A DNA stretch of 64,000 nt, taken from positions 296,604,364 through 296,668,363 of the forward strand of contig CM046877.1 of assembly GCA_025667525.1 (NCBI GenBank), written 5' to 3'. The stretch comes from Glebionis coronaria. Taxonomy: Eukaryota > Streptophyta > Magnoliopsida > Asterales > Asteraceae. Shown here one piece after another: positions 32,301 through 42,387 of the stretch. A model generated the notes under the pieces. That model did no database searches, was not told the origin of the DNA, and saw only the letters and a program-made list of their open reading frames with translations. Every line of letters begins with the position of its first letter. Position 1 is the stretch's first letter. The translations under genes were made by a program, and so were the position numbers.

Positions 32301-32557
32301 AAAAGGTGTTCGACCCCGGTATTGAAGTTTTTAAGCCATCTCAGTATCCACCTGATGAAATAAAAGGAAAAATCTTTGGACCTATTGAAGACATGCTTGC
32401 ACCACTTCATCCTTGCTTCCACCGTGCTCCATCGCTGCTTAAGGGAACCTTGCCACTTCTCTTTTGGCTTGCCTTGTTCGCCTTAAGCTCTTGCTTATTG
32501 ATGGATGAAAACTATGTCTTTGATCCTGGTGGATATGTTTCATGCTACTTCCGTTGA
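29360..32557 (+). CDS. gag: Gag-protease polyprotein with a novel acidic C-terminal region
   Basis: Open for 1065 codons from ATG 29360 (MRTRSSNYQEP, resembling the gag start MLTRN of the third family); an upstream in-frame Met at 29303 would add a hydrophobic stretch encoded by leader DNA. Order: capsid-like gag (about 50-250, with WFDRLP and FYNGLTFRDRDTINAAAGG); zinc knuckle CETCGGPHSYTDC (about 308-320, CX2CX3HX4C); Pro-rich linker; retropepsin ADLGASINLMPL (about 665) to PLILGRPFLRS. After protease, where RT should begin, the protein continues with an Asp/Ser-rich acidic region (about 830-925), a mixed region with several Cys, and a hydrophobic segment (about 1031-1048, LPLLFWLALFALSSCLL). 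This C-terminus is not RT and I recognise no family. Confidence 0.85.
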   Translation: MRTRSSNYQEPEPQEDLDMAGVNNNNQLPHLNNNNNALPQPDLRTMEELCEPTMFGRGGPIAPMQINAPEFSLKHHMIQQVQTNPFRGLPDDDANKHLDKFITITQSMKLPGATMDVLRLQLFPHTLSHHAEKWFDRLPKNSIHTWDDMTQRFLSRYFPPSMVTSLRNQISGFMQDPNESLFDAWERYNVLIDHCPNHNMLPVTLIDTFYNGLTFRDRDTINAAAGGTFMKRRPEECRELIENMTTHHKNWDSSASSRNNPRVNVSSTSANPEMTELTRMMAEMSKSITLLASNQQQQQQVKAVANPCETCGGPHSYTDCPSTQGNPENVYAAYGNYSPENYQARQQGDRNLLSYRSNNYLSPGFSPQNQNPANNYNRSNQIPPRASNPYQPPTQQHPPINPDVDAIMRTQGEQIKNLQSQIINLKGDILKQGNDIRTEVRENLQSSFITQTTELKNLLASFLPEAQPSSSSGSLPSNTVTNPRANVSAITTRSGLTIVDPPIPPPSSTPPPPPCIPTPPTPSNSTPLPSPPRHDNVSRKDPSTSQPSPTTPSPNPYQPRIPYPSRIGKTNELTKNDSQITKYINMISQMGFSISFLEALVHMPKFVKAFKDLLNKKEKLIELANTRLNENCSAVILKELPEKLGDPGRFVLPCVFNKTEEFTALADLGASINLMPLSVWKTLSLPDLIPTKMTLELANRTIAYPVGIAEDVFIQVGAFTFPVDFVVVDYEMDPRIPLILGRPFLRSGRALVDVAEGELILRVGNASQNFKMGTLTAKSFGSRESVNMINVLDDFTVYDNPLFESSTDNPLFEDNMDDSHSHLDASPIFDSPPIFDAYDDDDSSSDSDDFDCTSEYPELPTFDDFDEADTLSSDSSHDEDPPPSLDPTLDDYSFEEDFSEFLNTYFPHESDAPPLDFEDYRLDPTLDWKSILSKEKKLVDTEIRCTYDLTPLCPPSEDEVVLLCGSSSHSAEPECYFPLKEKVFDPGIEVFKPSQYPPDEIKGKIFGPIEDMLAPLHPCFHRAPSLLKGTLPLLFWLALFALSSCLLMDENYVFDPGGYVSCYFR

Positions 32558-32891
32558 TGATCAAGGTCGAGTCAGGCTCACGACTCGGTTAACAAAAATC
32601 AAGCGCTTCTTGGGACGCAACCCATGCATCTATCTTTCCGCTTTCTTTACCATAAGTGTAGGGGGGACCCTTTGGATTGCTATTCCCTCTCCTCACTTCT
32701 TAATCAGGGATTCGAGCTTCAATGATCCACTCTTGATGATTCTTGACGACCCGTGATTCCGTGTTCTACTTCTTCCCGGTTCTATCCTAAACTCTTTTCG
32801 ATTCACTATTTTATATTTTCTCAATATTAAAATAGGAATCTCTTTAGTTGTCTTTTCCTTAGCAAGATTTAAACAAAGTACACAATGTCCT

Positions 32892-32957
32892 AAGTGTAGG
32901 GGAGTTTACTCCCATATGCTTAAACATTGAGGACAATGTTTATCTTAAGTGTAGGGG
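32892..32957 (+). promoter_or_regulatory. Hairpin flanked by two PPT-like tracts
   Basis: AAGTGTAGGGGAG (32892-32904), then a perfect 9-bp inverted repeat TAAACATTG / CAATGTTTA with loop AGGA (32921-32942), then AAGTGTAGGGGGT (32947-32959). The same hairpin with flanking G tracts follows gag-pol in two other Athila-type elements here (37587-37661 and 55981-56050). The PPT-like tracts are copies of the real PPT motif at 34563-34573. Confidence 0.8.
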
Positions 32958-34536
32958 GTACTTCTATCGAAGTTAAGTGGTCTTTTCCTTGTTTTTGTCC
33001 TCATTTTAACCGGAAAATCAATTTTTCGACATTTTTCAAAATTTTTGATCTATTTTGGCCTATTAGTTTTTCCTTTGTATAGTTATTTTCCTTCTTTGCT
33101 AGAATAAATCTTTGAATAAGTGGTTTTAATTTTCAAACGTTGTGAATCTTTTGACTCAATCCGAGTGTACTCTAGCTAATATCCTTAACGTGTTTAAGTC
33201 AAGTTTTGCTAGGCTTTTATATAGGGAGCTATAAAACGCGAAAGTCTTAACTCTCACGGGTCAAGAACAAGAACTTTTCGCAAGTTCCTATAATTGATCC
33301 TAGAGAGTCGTTTATCAAGGAAACTTTAAAATGCAATTTCTAAAACTTGAAAAAGTCTAAGAATTTTCAAGATCCTATAGGCGACTCGAAAACCCAAAAT
33401 TTTGATTTAATAGGCTAAGTATCCACGAGTCTCATTACTTGAGATTTTAAACTGTGGAGAACGAGAGATGATAGAGCCAATTATAAGTTCGGTATTCTTT
33501 CGTGAATTTATGTGAGTTAATTATAAGCCTATTCTCCTATCGCTTGCTAATAATTTATTTGCTAATAAATAAGGTTGTACGATTTGAAAAGTTACTTAGC
33601 TTCTAGCCCCAGATCGTTTAAAAGTTGCTCGGTAATGACGAGAGTTCATAGCCAAGGCATAACTTACGAAGCGGGGCGCGAAGATTGGCGAGTCCGAAAA
33701 GGCCCTAACAAGGCATGAGGGATATGTTTTGTTGCTAAAGATCCAAAGTGATGTGAAGAATCATTTATCAAAAATCAATATGAAGGATCGAGACACACGA
33801 CGTAAAGCAAAAACTCCCCAAAAGTCATGGAGAAGTGTATCCGAAAAGACCCTAGCAAGGTATGAGGATAAATAGATCCAAGTCAATAAAGGAGGCGGAT
33901 CGTTGTATATCAAAGTCCAAAATAATGATTGGAGAAAAATGAAGAAGTCGTGGTCCAAGTATGAATCTCTCAAAACTTCAAGTGAAGAAATTCCAATTAT
34001 GAAGAGAAGACCATTATTTCATGAACGTCTCTCAAGATTTGAAGTATGAAGTCGCTGCCAAATATCGACCCGAGAAAGGTCTCAAATCGCGAACCAAGTT
34101 ATGCCAAGATATGAACTTTTTGATATCCCGAGAAGCAGTTTTAAAAGATTTGGTCCTTTAGCTAACTATTGATTAAATCGTGCACTTTATTTTCAGACTA
34201 AATAATTATCGAAATAAGTCAAACAATGCATCCTCGTGATCATTCAAGACAAATAATAAAATATAAGAGATACACCTAGGAATAAGGGAGTCTAAGTGAG
34301 AAATTGGCCCACATGAGTTCGTGATAGTCTACTAACTTATAATAACAATGATCTCGTTTTTAAGCTTGGTTTGGAGAAAGTGAAAACTTGAGGATGATGA
34401 TTATTCATAACATTTTCAAAACCCAAGGTATGCTTTTGATTTCTTTACTTTGAATGTTTTTAATTTTCTATCTCTTTAATAAAGGCCAACGTGGATTGAT
34501 TATGATGGAAAGTGTAATCTTGCTTTGTAACTAATG

Positions 34537-34576
34537 CATTGCATGAGGACATTGCAATGGTCAAGTGTAGGGGATT
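34537..34576 (+). promoter_or_regulatory. PPT with preceding hairpin
   Basis: Inverted repeat CATTGCA / TGCAATG (34537-34559) is followed by GTCAAGTGTAGGGGATT, which abuts the 3' LTR at 34577. Equivalent hairpin-PPT modules are found before the other Athila-type LTRs in the window. Confidence 0.8.
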
Positions 34577-36595
34577 TGATAGGTGTGTAAACACCCATCT
34601 TTTCTACCACTTAATTACAATAATAACCGGACCAAAACGTGTATTTTATGTCTTTTATGTCGGAATTATGCGTGGTTTGTGTTCTTGTTGTGATATAGGA
34701 TGAAAAAGTGAAAAATGGAGAAAACACAGACATTCACGGGCATTTATGGACTTTTATTGAAGAAAAGGATTAAAGACAAAGTCAAGAAGTCAAGAGTGCA
34801 AAAAGAACGGAAGTCCACGACCAATTCTGAAGATTTATCGAAGAAAAGGTCAAAAGACGGAAGTTTATCAAAAGCCGAAGAATTCAAGTCTATTTTATTG
34901 AAGAATTTAAAGACGAGTTCAAAAGAAATCCCGAAGTCAAAAGTCCCTTAAGTCCAAGATTAGAAGAAAAGGACTAAGTACGCAATTAAAGAAGATCAAA
35001 AGAAGGAGGGACTTAATTATGCAATTAAGAGAAAAGGAAAGAGGGGAGGAAGCTTCCTAATCCTCCCCTATAAATAGATTAGGCTTGATTACTTTTCTTT
35101 CTTGTTGGCTAAGGTGACAATTAGTCTTCCACCATTTAAATACTTGTCATTTACTTTTCTTGTTAATTTAAATTCATGTTATGCACCTTAATTACCATTT
35201 AATTCCAAGTAAGTTTTCATTTTAATTCTTGTCAAATCTTTACTTTATTTTGTCAATCTCTTATCCACCTTTCTTAATCTTTGATTTGTTAAGTTTATGT
35301 TTATGCTCATGCTTTTATTTTGATCCAAAGTGGTTTTTGATTATTGTGGTTAAAGTTGTTTGATTTCATGTTTTTAATTGTTTGTTGATGTTTATCTGAT
35401 GATTCGTTACTATTTATAATTATCTGTGAGTTTGATTTTGGTTAAATTGTTATTTTCTTGCTGCTACTGTTTCCCTTGTTCTTCGGGAAGTTTGTTCTGT
35501 GTTTCTGATCTTTCAAGGTGAAAACTTCCGAATCAAGACAAGGGAGTTTGTTCATTCGGAACTTCCAAAGTTCCGAATCAAGTGTTCATCCGGAAGTTCT
35601 AAGATCAACAAAAGTTCCGAGCCAAGCTTGTTCATCCGGAACATTCAAAGTTTCGGACGAAGGAAAACTTCCGAACCAATTGTCATTCATTCAGAACTTC
35701 AAAAGTTCCGAACCAGTAAGCTTCATTCAGAACTCAAAAGTTCCGGATCAAGCACTGTTCATTCGGAACTTCAAAAGTTCCGGATCAACGATCATTCATT
35801 CGGAAGTTCCCAAAGTTCCGAACCAAGGCTGTTCATTCGGAACTTACAAGTTCCGAATAAACTTCCGAATCAAGGGACTTGTTCCGGGTCAGTGTTTGTT
35901 CATTCGGAAGTTTTAAACTTCCGAATCAAGGAGGTTCATTCGGAAACTTCCGAATCAAGGAGGTTCATTCGGAAACTTCCGAATCAAGGGTGACCAACAA
36001 GTTCCGAATCAGCAAGTTCCGAACGAAGCATTGTTTTGGATAAGTGACATATTCAGACCAACTTGTTCCGGATCAAGGATTTTGGTAATATTCCAAGTGA
36101 AGAAGAATCATTTCAACCAAAGGTGACATTTAGGACGAGTGATTGTTCCAAACGAAGGTTTATTCCGAATGAGCTGTATTTAGGTTCTTATTAGCTTTCG
36201 TCTTTGATTTTTATTTTCAAGCTTTATTTTTCTTGCCTTTTATTTAATTGCACTTTAAGATTATCTGCCTTAGTTTTATTTTAGAATTACCTTAGTTTTA
36301 GTCGCACTTTAAGTTTGCCTTAGATATATTTGTATTCACGTAATTTACTTTAGTGCCTTTAATTTCAGTCTCGTTTTTAATACTTGCACCTTTACTTTAA
36401 TTAGACTTAGATTTACTTTAAGAGCACATTTACTTTAATTGTTTTGCACCTTTTATTTTTAAAACACTACAACGACACATCTTTGATTCCACCAAAATAA
36501 AACGAAGTCACACATAGGGGCCTAGATCAATTCGTTAAGATTCCGAGAACACGAACTTAATCTTTAATTTTTATACGGGCAAAAGCCTTGTATCA
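34577..36595 (+). repeat. 3' LTR of the pol-less element (2019 bp)
   Basis: TGATAGGTG...TTGTATCA; TATA box TATAAATAG at 35069-35077; array of inverted TTCGGAA motifs. It lacks the 630-bp duplication of the 5' LTR. Followed by the target duplication AGACC. Confidence 0.92.
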
Positions 36596-36600
36596 AGACC

Positions 36601-37085
36601 CTACACACTGATAACAGACATCGTTAGGCTTACCGTGGGCGCTTGTCCCACGATTAGACTCCGGCATGAGAGTAAGTAATCGGTTTGAGTATATGTGAGG
36701 GTTTAAAGTATTGTGTGTTGTACCTTTATGGAACCTCGGGGGTTCTTTTTATACCCGAGAGAGTCCCGGCTGGGCTCTCCTACTCTTGCGGCCTAAGGAA
36801 GAGATAATGACTAGAAACAGATTGATCCTTATCGCGCAGCTATTGTAACTGTGTATCTCCTTTCATTAGTCGAATATAATTATAATATAGATTATATTCT
36901 GTTTTTTCCTGTTGTAGTGCGATGTGGACTTGGTTAAGTAATCAACCGTTATGCGACAACGGCTTACTGGGCCTCTTGGGCCTTGTGCGCACTGCGTAGT
37001 GACAATCCATACCCAATGGATATGGGTAGTACCCGCGGGTCGGGTCGCATAACCCGAATAGGGACTATACGTCATCAAGCTAACA
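36601..37085 (-). repeat. LTR (minus), left-hand piece of the split LTR
   Basis: Continuation of the LTR started at 26364-26467. It contains a TATA box on the minus strand (TATAAAAAG near 36763-36772) and starts TGTTAGCTTG at 37085. On its right the old Athila integrase resumes. Confidence 0.6.
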
Positions 37086-37260
37086 TCGCGATGGTCCGGT
37101 CAATTCACCGTTACACGAGTGCTTCCATATGGCACTATTGAGTTATCTCAACCTAATGGACCAAATTTCAAAGTGAATGGCCATCGTGTGAAGCTTACAT
37201 TAGGGAGGAAATTTATCGGGAAATGGTCCAAGAGATCCCAATATTCCCTAAGAACTAGTT
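37086..37260 (+). pseudogene. Decayed integrase C-terminus of the old Athila-type element
   Basis: Translates with frame breaks to RWSGQFTVTRVLPYGTIEL and [12 protein letters not shown], matching the integrase C-terminal end ([23 protein letters not shown]) of the minus-strand element at 56424-58541. It completes the piece interrupted at 26363. Confidence 0.85.
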
Positions 37261-39177
37261 CTTTTGGGAATGATTCGAGCTAGAGACTCCTTAAATCAAG
37301 CTTGAATGACTAGGTTAGAAAATGTAGAATATATCTAAATAGGTTAGGTTTAATAAAAAGGTGTTTATTAGAATTGAAGTGTTGGGGGGAGCCTTTCTTC
37401 TTGTCTTTTAGTGTTTGTTTCAAGGTTGCTCTCTCCCATTTCATTCATGGTGCTTAAGGAGGAGGCCCTAGTACCTGGTTCACTTTGATACTTTTGTGAT
37501 TCAAACTTGTCTATTAATAATGTCTAAAATGAATTCACTTTAGTTGTCTTTCTCTTAGCTCGAGTTAAACAAATTAATCAATGTCATAAGTGTAGGGGAG
37601 TTTATACTCCAATACTCTTAAACATTAAGGACAATGTTTATCTTAAGTGCAGGGGAGACTTCTATCGACGTAACCTTGCCTAGACCATTGCCTTTGCTTT
37701 CATGATAAAAGGAAAAATTAAATATTCAACAATTTTAAATTTTTGATCTATTTTGGCCACAAAAATATTGTTTTTCTTTTTGCATGCATTTTCATTTGCA
37801 TACACTTTCATTTTCCATTTCTTTTTACTTCTTCAAAAATAAATAAAAAGGAGAAAAAATATAATAAAGGATACGGATTTGATTTGTTTAGACGTCTTTG
37901 ACATATTAGGCCCATCATGAATATTTTGACTCACCCCGAGTTAAGTTATTCAAGTTTACTCTAGCTAGTATCCTTAACCATGTAAATAGTTAATTCGATT
38001 TATTAGGCTAAGCATCCACGAGTCTCATTATTTGAGATTTTAAATTATAGAGAATGAGAGATGATAGAGTTTGAAGTAAGTTTAAAGGGCTAGATAAACT
38101 TCATATTAATTATTTGTGGCTATTTTACCCCCTTTCGTAACCTTTACTTTCTTGCCAACGCCTTATATAATTGTTACTAAATAATCAAGTACGATTTTTT
38201 TCCGGTTTTTAGTCTCTTATGCATTTTTTACTAATCATTTGTGGTTAATATAAGTACATGTTGGGGTATTAAGTTTGACAACCTTATACGTGTTGGGCTT
38301 TTATTTTGTTTAATAGGTGGCGTGAGAGTTAATTTATAAAATAAAATAAAAAAGAAAGACTCCAAAATGGGGCAGTGATGTGTAAGGTTTCTATTATGGT
38401 CCAATATTGCCTTGACGGGTTGCGGGATCATGATAGTAACTTTTCCGGTCCAATATTGCCTTGACGGGGTGCAGTATCGAGAATCTAAGGTCCTAAAAAA
38501 CCAAGGAATAATTTTTTGCGTGAGTTAACTATTACGTGCGTAACCACTTATTAAGCAAGGTAAAAGCTTGGCACGTATAAAGTGATCGCTTAAATTTTGA
38601 TATCGACTTATATTAATTATGGGTGGTTTTTCTTTTATATTTCACTATATATTTTTTGCGTGAGTTAACTGTCATTTAAAACCATGCTCCATTATTTTAA
38701 GATTTTTATTTTATATTTCACGCGAATAAAGACAAATTTGCTCACAAGCAATTTGCTCAAATAAAATCAGATAGAGAAAAAATAAGTGGGGGTATATAGT
38801 TAACACATATAATTTTTATGGATAAGTCGATGCACTTTCACTTATGAATGACAATGATCTGAGTTTTACGCGTGGTATGGGAAAGTGAAACTTGAGGGTG
38901 ATAAATATTCATGGTACCAAAGCCCAATCAAAGTCATTGAATTCTTTTCATGTTTCTTCCATCAAACAATTTCAAGTGTAAAATAAATAAACTCAGTTGC
39001 ATTTCTTTTATTGTATTTCAAAATTCCAAAAATCATCATCATATAGTGTAGTATAGTATAGTATAGTAAATCATATAATGACCAAGATGGATAAATTATG
39101 CGAAAAAAATAATCTAGAGCTTTAAAACATTGCATTGCACTGCATGAGGGCATGGAATGGTCAAGTGTAGGGGAATT
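37261..39177 (+). other. 3' untranslated region of the old Athila-type element
   Basis: Noncoding. It holds the conserved hairpin with flanking G tracts (37587-37661; hairpin at 37619-37640 with one A-C mismatch), a 49-bp-spaced direct repeat of GGTCCAATATTGCCTTGACGG (38398 and 38447), a repeated TTTTTTGCGTGAGTTAACT (38512 and 38649), a TAGTA microsatellite (39043-39068) and the decayed pre-PPT hairpin (39133-39159) with PPT AAGTGTAGGGGAATT. Confidence 0.65.
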
Positions 39178-40438
39178 TGATGAGTGTGAAAACAAACATC
39201 GTTAATAACATATTAAACCCCTAAAACACGCCAAAAAATACACATTTATATTTTAAAAGTGGAAATTATGCGGTTATTTGTGTTCTTTGTGCTTTTGTAG
39301 GCAAAAAAGGTACAAATCAAAGCAAACGCGGTTTTCCTTGAAGATTTAATGAAGATGAGGACAAAAGGAGGCTTGAAGGACTAATCTTGCAAGTGGATTG
39401 ATGATTCAGGGACTAAAGATGCCATTTATCAAAGATATTTCAAGATATGACAAAACTGCCAAAGTTATGAGAAGACAAGGGTCCTTTCTGCCATAATTTA
39501 AAAGTGTCAATTAGCTGGACCAGTAAGGAAGTAGGAAAGTGATCACATGGATTGGGAATTCTGCATCTATTACCCAGATCATAACAGTGGGATATTAACT
39601 ACCAATCCCCACTTGCAACTTTTAAACCAGTCAGAAGACTTTCTTGCATGACACACAGATCACACTATTCATTTGGATAATCATCTGTGTGCCTAATCTT
39701 CCACCAACCATATTTCGCCACGTTAGCAAGATATTTGAAGAACAATTGAAGACGATTGGGAGAGTTTCAGAAGAAGATGTAAACACAATAATTATTCGTT
39801 CTCACTTTACCAACATATCCCAATCACTCAAATACACTGAAATCAACCACAACGGATTCCCCAAATCTGCTTCTACCTGTGGATCCTAAGAACACGTGGT
39901 AGTTGATCATTGGACGAAACACGTCAACAAATTCACTACCTCACTCCTCTCATCTATAAATAGCTTAATGTATTTCATTTTTTATACACAGTTCATTTTA
40001 TCTAGCTTAATCAGCTAGGAAGTAGATTTTCCCTAAATTTCCCTTTCACTATTACAGCTAATGTGTTTCACACACACATTAGTTTGTTAGGAACTTGTAA
40101 CAAAATTTGTAAAAAACTTTCATATTACATCAATATAATTTCCTTCTCGTATCTTATTCAATTCTCAATCTACCGTATTTTTTGCACAATTCTGTTTGCC
40201 ATTGAAGATTTGTTCATGTTATTGTTATGGAGTTTATTTAATGATGATTGAGTGATGATCAAGGTCCTGGGGTTACATTGCTGTTCACATTTTCAGAAAG
40301 TAGCAGACTATTGATTTTTGATGCAGAGCAGTAACTTGTTGATGTCCAGTTATTGCCAAGTTGATTTGAGTGTTTGTAGATGATTTTTGATTAGTACTAG
40401 CTACAAATCTTCTACAACGGAGGTCTGTAAGATATGTT
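39178..40438 (+). repeat. 3' LTR of the old Athila-type element, truncated
   Basis: Begins TGATGAGTGTGAAAACA after the PPT. TATA box TATAAATAG near 39955. Its 3' end is missing because the minus-strand Athila-like LTR starts at 40439. ORFs in it (39644-39889, 40063-40251) show no features. Confidence 0.75.
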
Positions 40439-42387
40439 TAATACAAGGCTTTTGCCAAGTATAAAAATTATGTTCTTTGTCGTATGTCTAATCGAATTGA
40501 TTACTGGTTTAAGTGCGACTCAGCTGTCTTTTGGTGGAAAACAAATATATTTGTCGTTGTAGTGTAATTAAAATGCAAAACTTTAAAGTAAATGACGGGT
40601 AAATAAATCTACAACTAATTAAAACTTAAATGGTGCAATTTTAAACTTTAAAAAGTAATTTAATTAAATGACTTAAAATTCAAGCGTGACGAAAAATTAA
40701 ATTGACAATGTAATAAAAATGTGAACTTTAAAATTAAACTAAGAGAAAAATAGCGGGAAAAGTAAATGCTTGAAAATAAAACAGAAAGTAAACAGAACCT
40801 GAGCCGGGATCCAAAATACTGTCACTATTCGGAATACCAAACTTACACAGCTAATCCGGAATAATGTTCAACGAGTTATCCGAAATATTGTCACCTTATC
40901 CGGAATACCCACTAAAATAATTATCCGGAATAAACTTGATCTGCTTATCCGGAATATGGTTCGAAGCTTTATCCGGAATAAACTCAAATCAGCTTATCCG
41001 GAATCCGTCACCCTAAGTTTATCCAGAATGTAGATTGTCACTCCTTATCCGGAATAACTTCGGTTCCTTATCCGGAATAATCTGAATCCGCTTATCTGGA
41101 ATAATTCCACAAATCCTTCTTATCCGGAATAACTGCTTATCCGGAATAATGTACTAAGCGTTATCCGGGATAAGTTGTTCTGCGGCTTATCCTGAACTCC
41201 CACGAGCTTGTTATCCGGAATATGTCAAACAAGCCTTATCCGGAATAAATTTCGGACGCTTATCCGGGATGTTTGGCAGTGAAGGCTTATCCGGGATAAC
41301 TTTTGAAGTCCTTATCCGGAATAACTTTTGGTGTGCTATCCGGAATCTTTACAAACTCACTATCCGGAATAATCCCCTAGAGCTTATCCGGAATACCAGT
41401 CGAGCACTTATCCGGAATGATGATCTGAGTGATGTTCGGAATAAGAGGGTTTACCAAACCCGGATAACCACTAAAAACAAATAAGCTATAAACTAAAATT
41501 AAGCTAGAAACAAATAAGCACGTAACTAAAACTTTAACCAAATCAAATCTAAGAAAAAACTATTAAGCCTAAATTTAAAAACTTTTTAAAAACACTAAAT
41601 AATATAAATATTTTAAAACAACTTTTTATAAAAATTAACTAAAAAGCACTTGATTAAATTTAAGAAAAACACAATAAGCTATCAAATCAATAAGCTAACA
41701 CAATCATAATCTTAAAAATATAACAAGTAATCAAATAAGAATGACAATAAGATAATAAGCACAAAGATTAAGTAAAACAAGAAAGGTAGAATGAGAGATT
41801 AATAAAAACTTGATTAAAATTAAAGATTCAACAATTAAAAGTAAAGATTAAACTTACAAATCTAAGGTGCAAGACAAGTAAAGGTGCAAGAAAATTAAAA
41901 ATGGAAGAACTAGTTTGTTACTCTAGCCAACAACTCCTAATGACACATTAGGAGTCTATTTATAGTGATTAGGAAAACTAAGCATGTGTTGGTTCATTCT
42001 TCTTTCTTTCTCTACTTCTCGTCTTCTAATTTCTTCGACTTTTTTTGACTTTGTCTCGGGATTAATAAACTCGTCTTTTAATTTCTTCATTAATTTAGAC
42101 TTGAGTTCTTCGGCTTTTATTAAACTTCCGTCTTTATACTTTTCTTTGATATATCTTCAGAATTGGCCTTGGACTTCCGTTCTTTTAGCACTCTTGATCT
42201 TTCGACTTTGTCTTTTGTCTTTTTCTTCGATAAAAGCCCGTGAAAGCCCGTGTTTTCCTCCCTTTTCAGATTTTTATCCTAAATCACAACAAAAATACAA
42301 ACCACGCATAATTCCGACATTAACGACATAAAATACACGTTTTGGCTTGGTTATTATTGTAGTTAAGTGGTAAAAGGATGGGTGTTT
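40439..42387 (-). repeat. LTR copy a (outer) of the tandem
   Basis: Ends, on the minus strand, GCAAAAGCCTTGTATTA (CA changed to TA). TATA box near 41956-41965 (minus). It contains a TTATCCGGAATA array (40807-41460). Its beginning has lost about 15 bases of the normal LTR start and is fused to the end of copy b. Confidence 0.75.
40807..41460. repeat. TTATCCGGAATA array
   Basis: About 25 units with the core TTATCCGGAATA separated by 8-20 variable bases. In LTR orientation it lies downstream of the TATA box, as in the pol-less element. A short version (42716-42920) is present in LTR copy b. Confidence 0.88.

Larger units (their letters stand above)
32558..34576 (+). other. 3' untranslated region of the pol-less element
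   Basis: No credible ORF; a short one (32505-32756) overlaps the end of gag-protease in another frame. It begins with the conserved hairpin and G tracts (32892-32957). The part from about 33180 to 34576 is shared with the inverted 3' UTR at 43685-45095, which shows that it is a conserved noncoding piece of this lineage. Confidence 0.7.
26468..36595 (+). mobile_element. Young, pol-less Athila-like element
   Basis: Complete LTR element of 10.1 kb: 5' LTR 26468-29115, tRNA-Asp-type PBS, one gag-protease ORF, 3' UTR, PPT and 3' LTR 34577-36595. Perfect 5-bp duplications AGACC flank it (26463-26467 and 36596-36600). The two LTRs differ at about a dozen sites over 2 kb by eye (excluding the duplication), so the insertion is recent. 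There is no trace of RT, RNase H or integrase, so movement would need proteins from another element. Confidence 0.92.
22618..40438 (+). mobile_element. Old, decayed Athila-type element (interrupted)
   Basis: Remnant of a Ty3/gypsy element: end of gag, protease, RT, RNase H and integrase (22618-26363), then after an insertion of about 10.7 kb the last part of integrase (37086-37260), the 3' UTR and most of a 3' LTR (39178-40438). The two sides join in the middle of the motif corresponding to [11 protein letters not shown] in the minus-strand element at 56424-58541, which proves they are one element. The 5' LTR and most of gag are absent. Many stops and frameshifts make it the oldest layer of this part. 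Confidence 0.85.
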
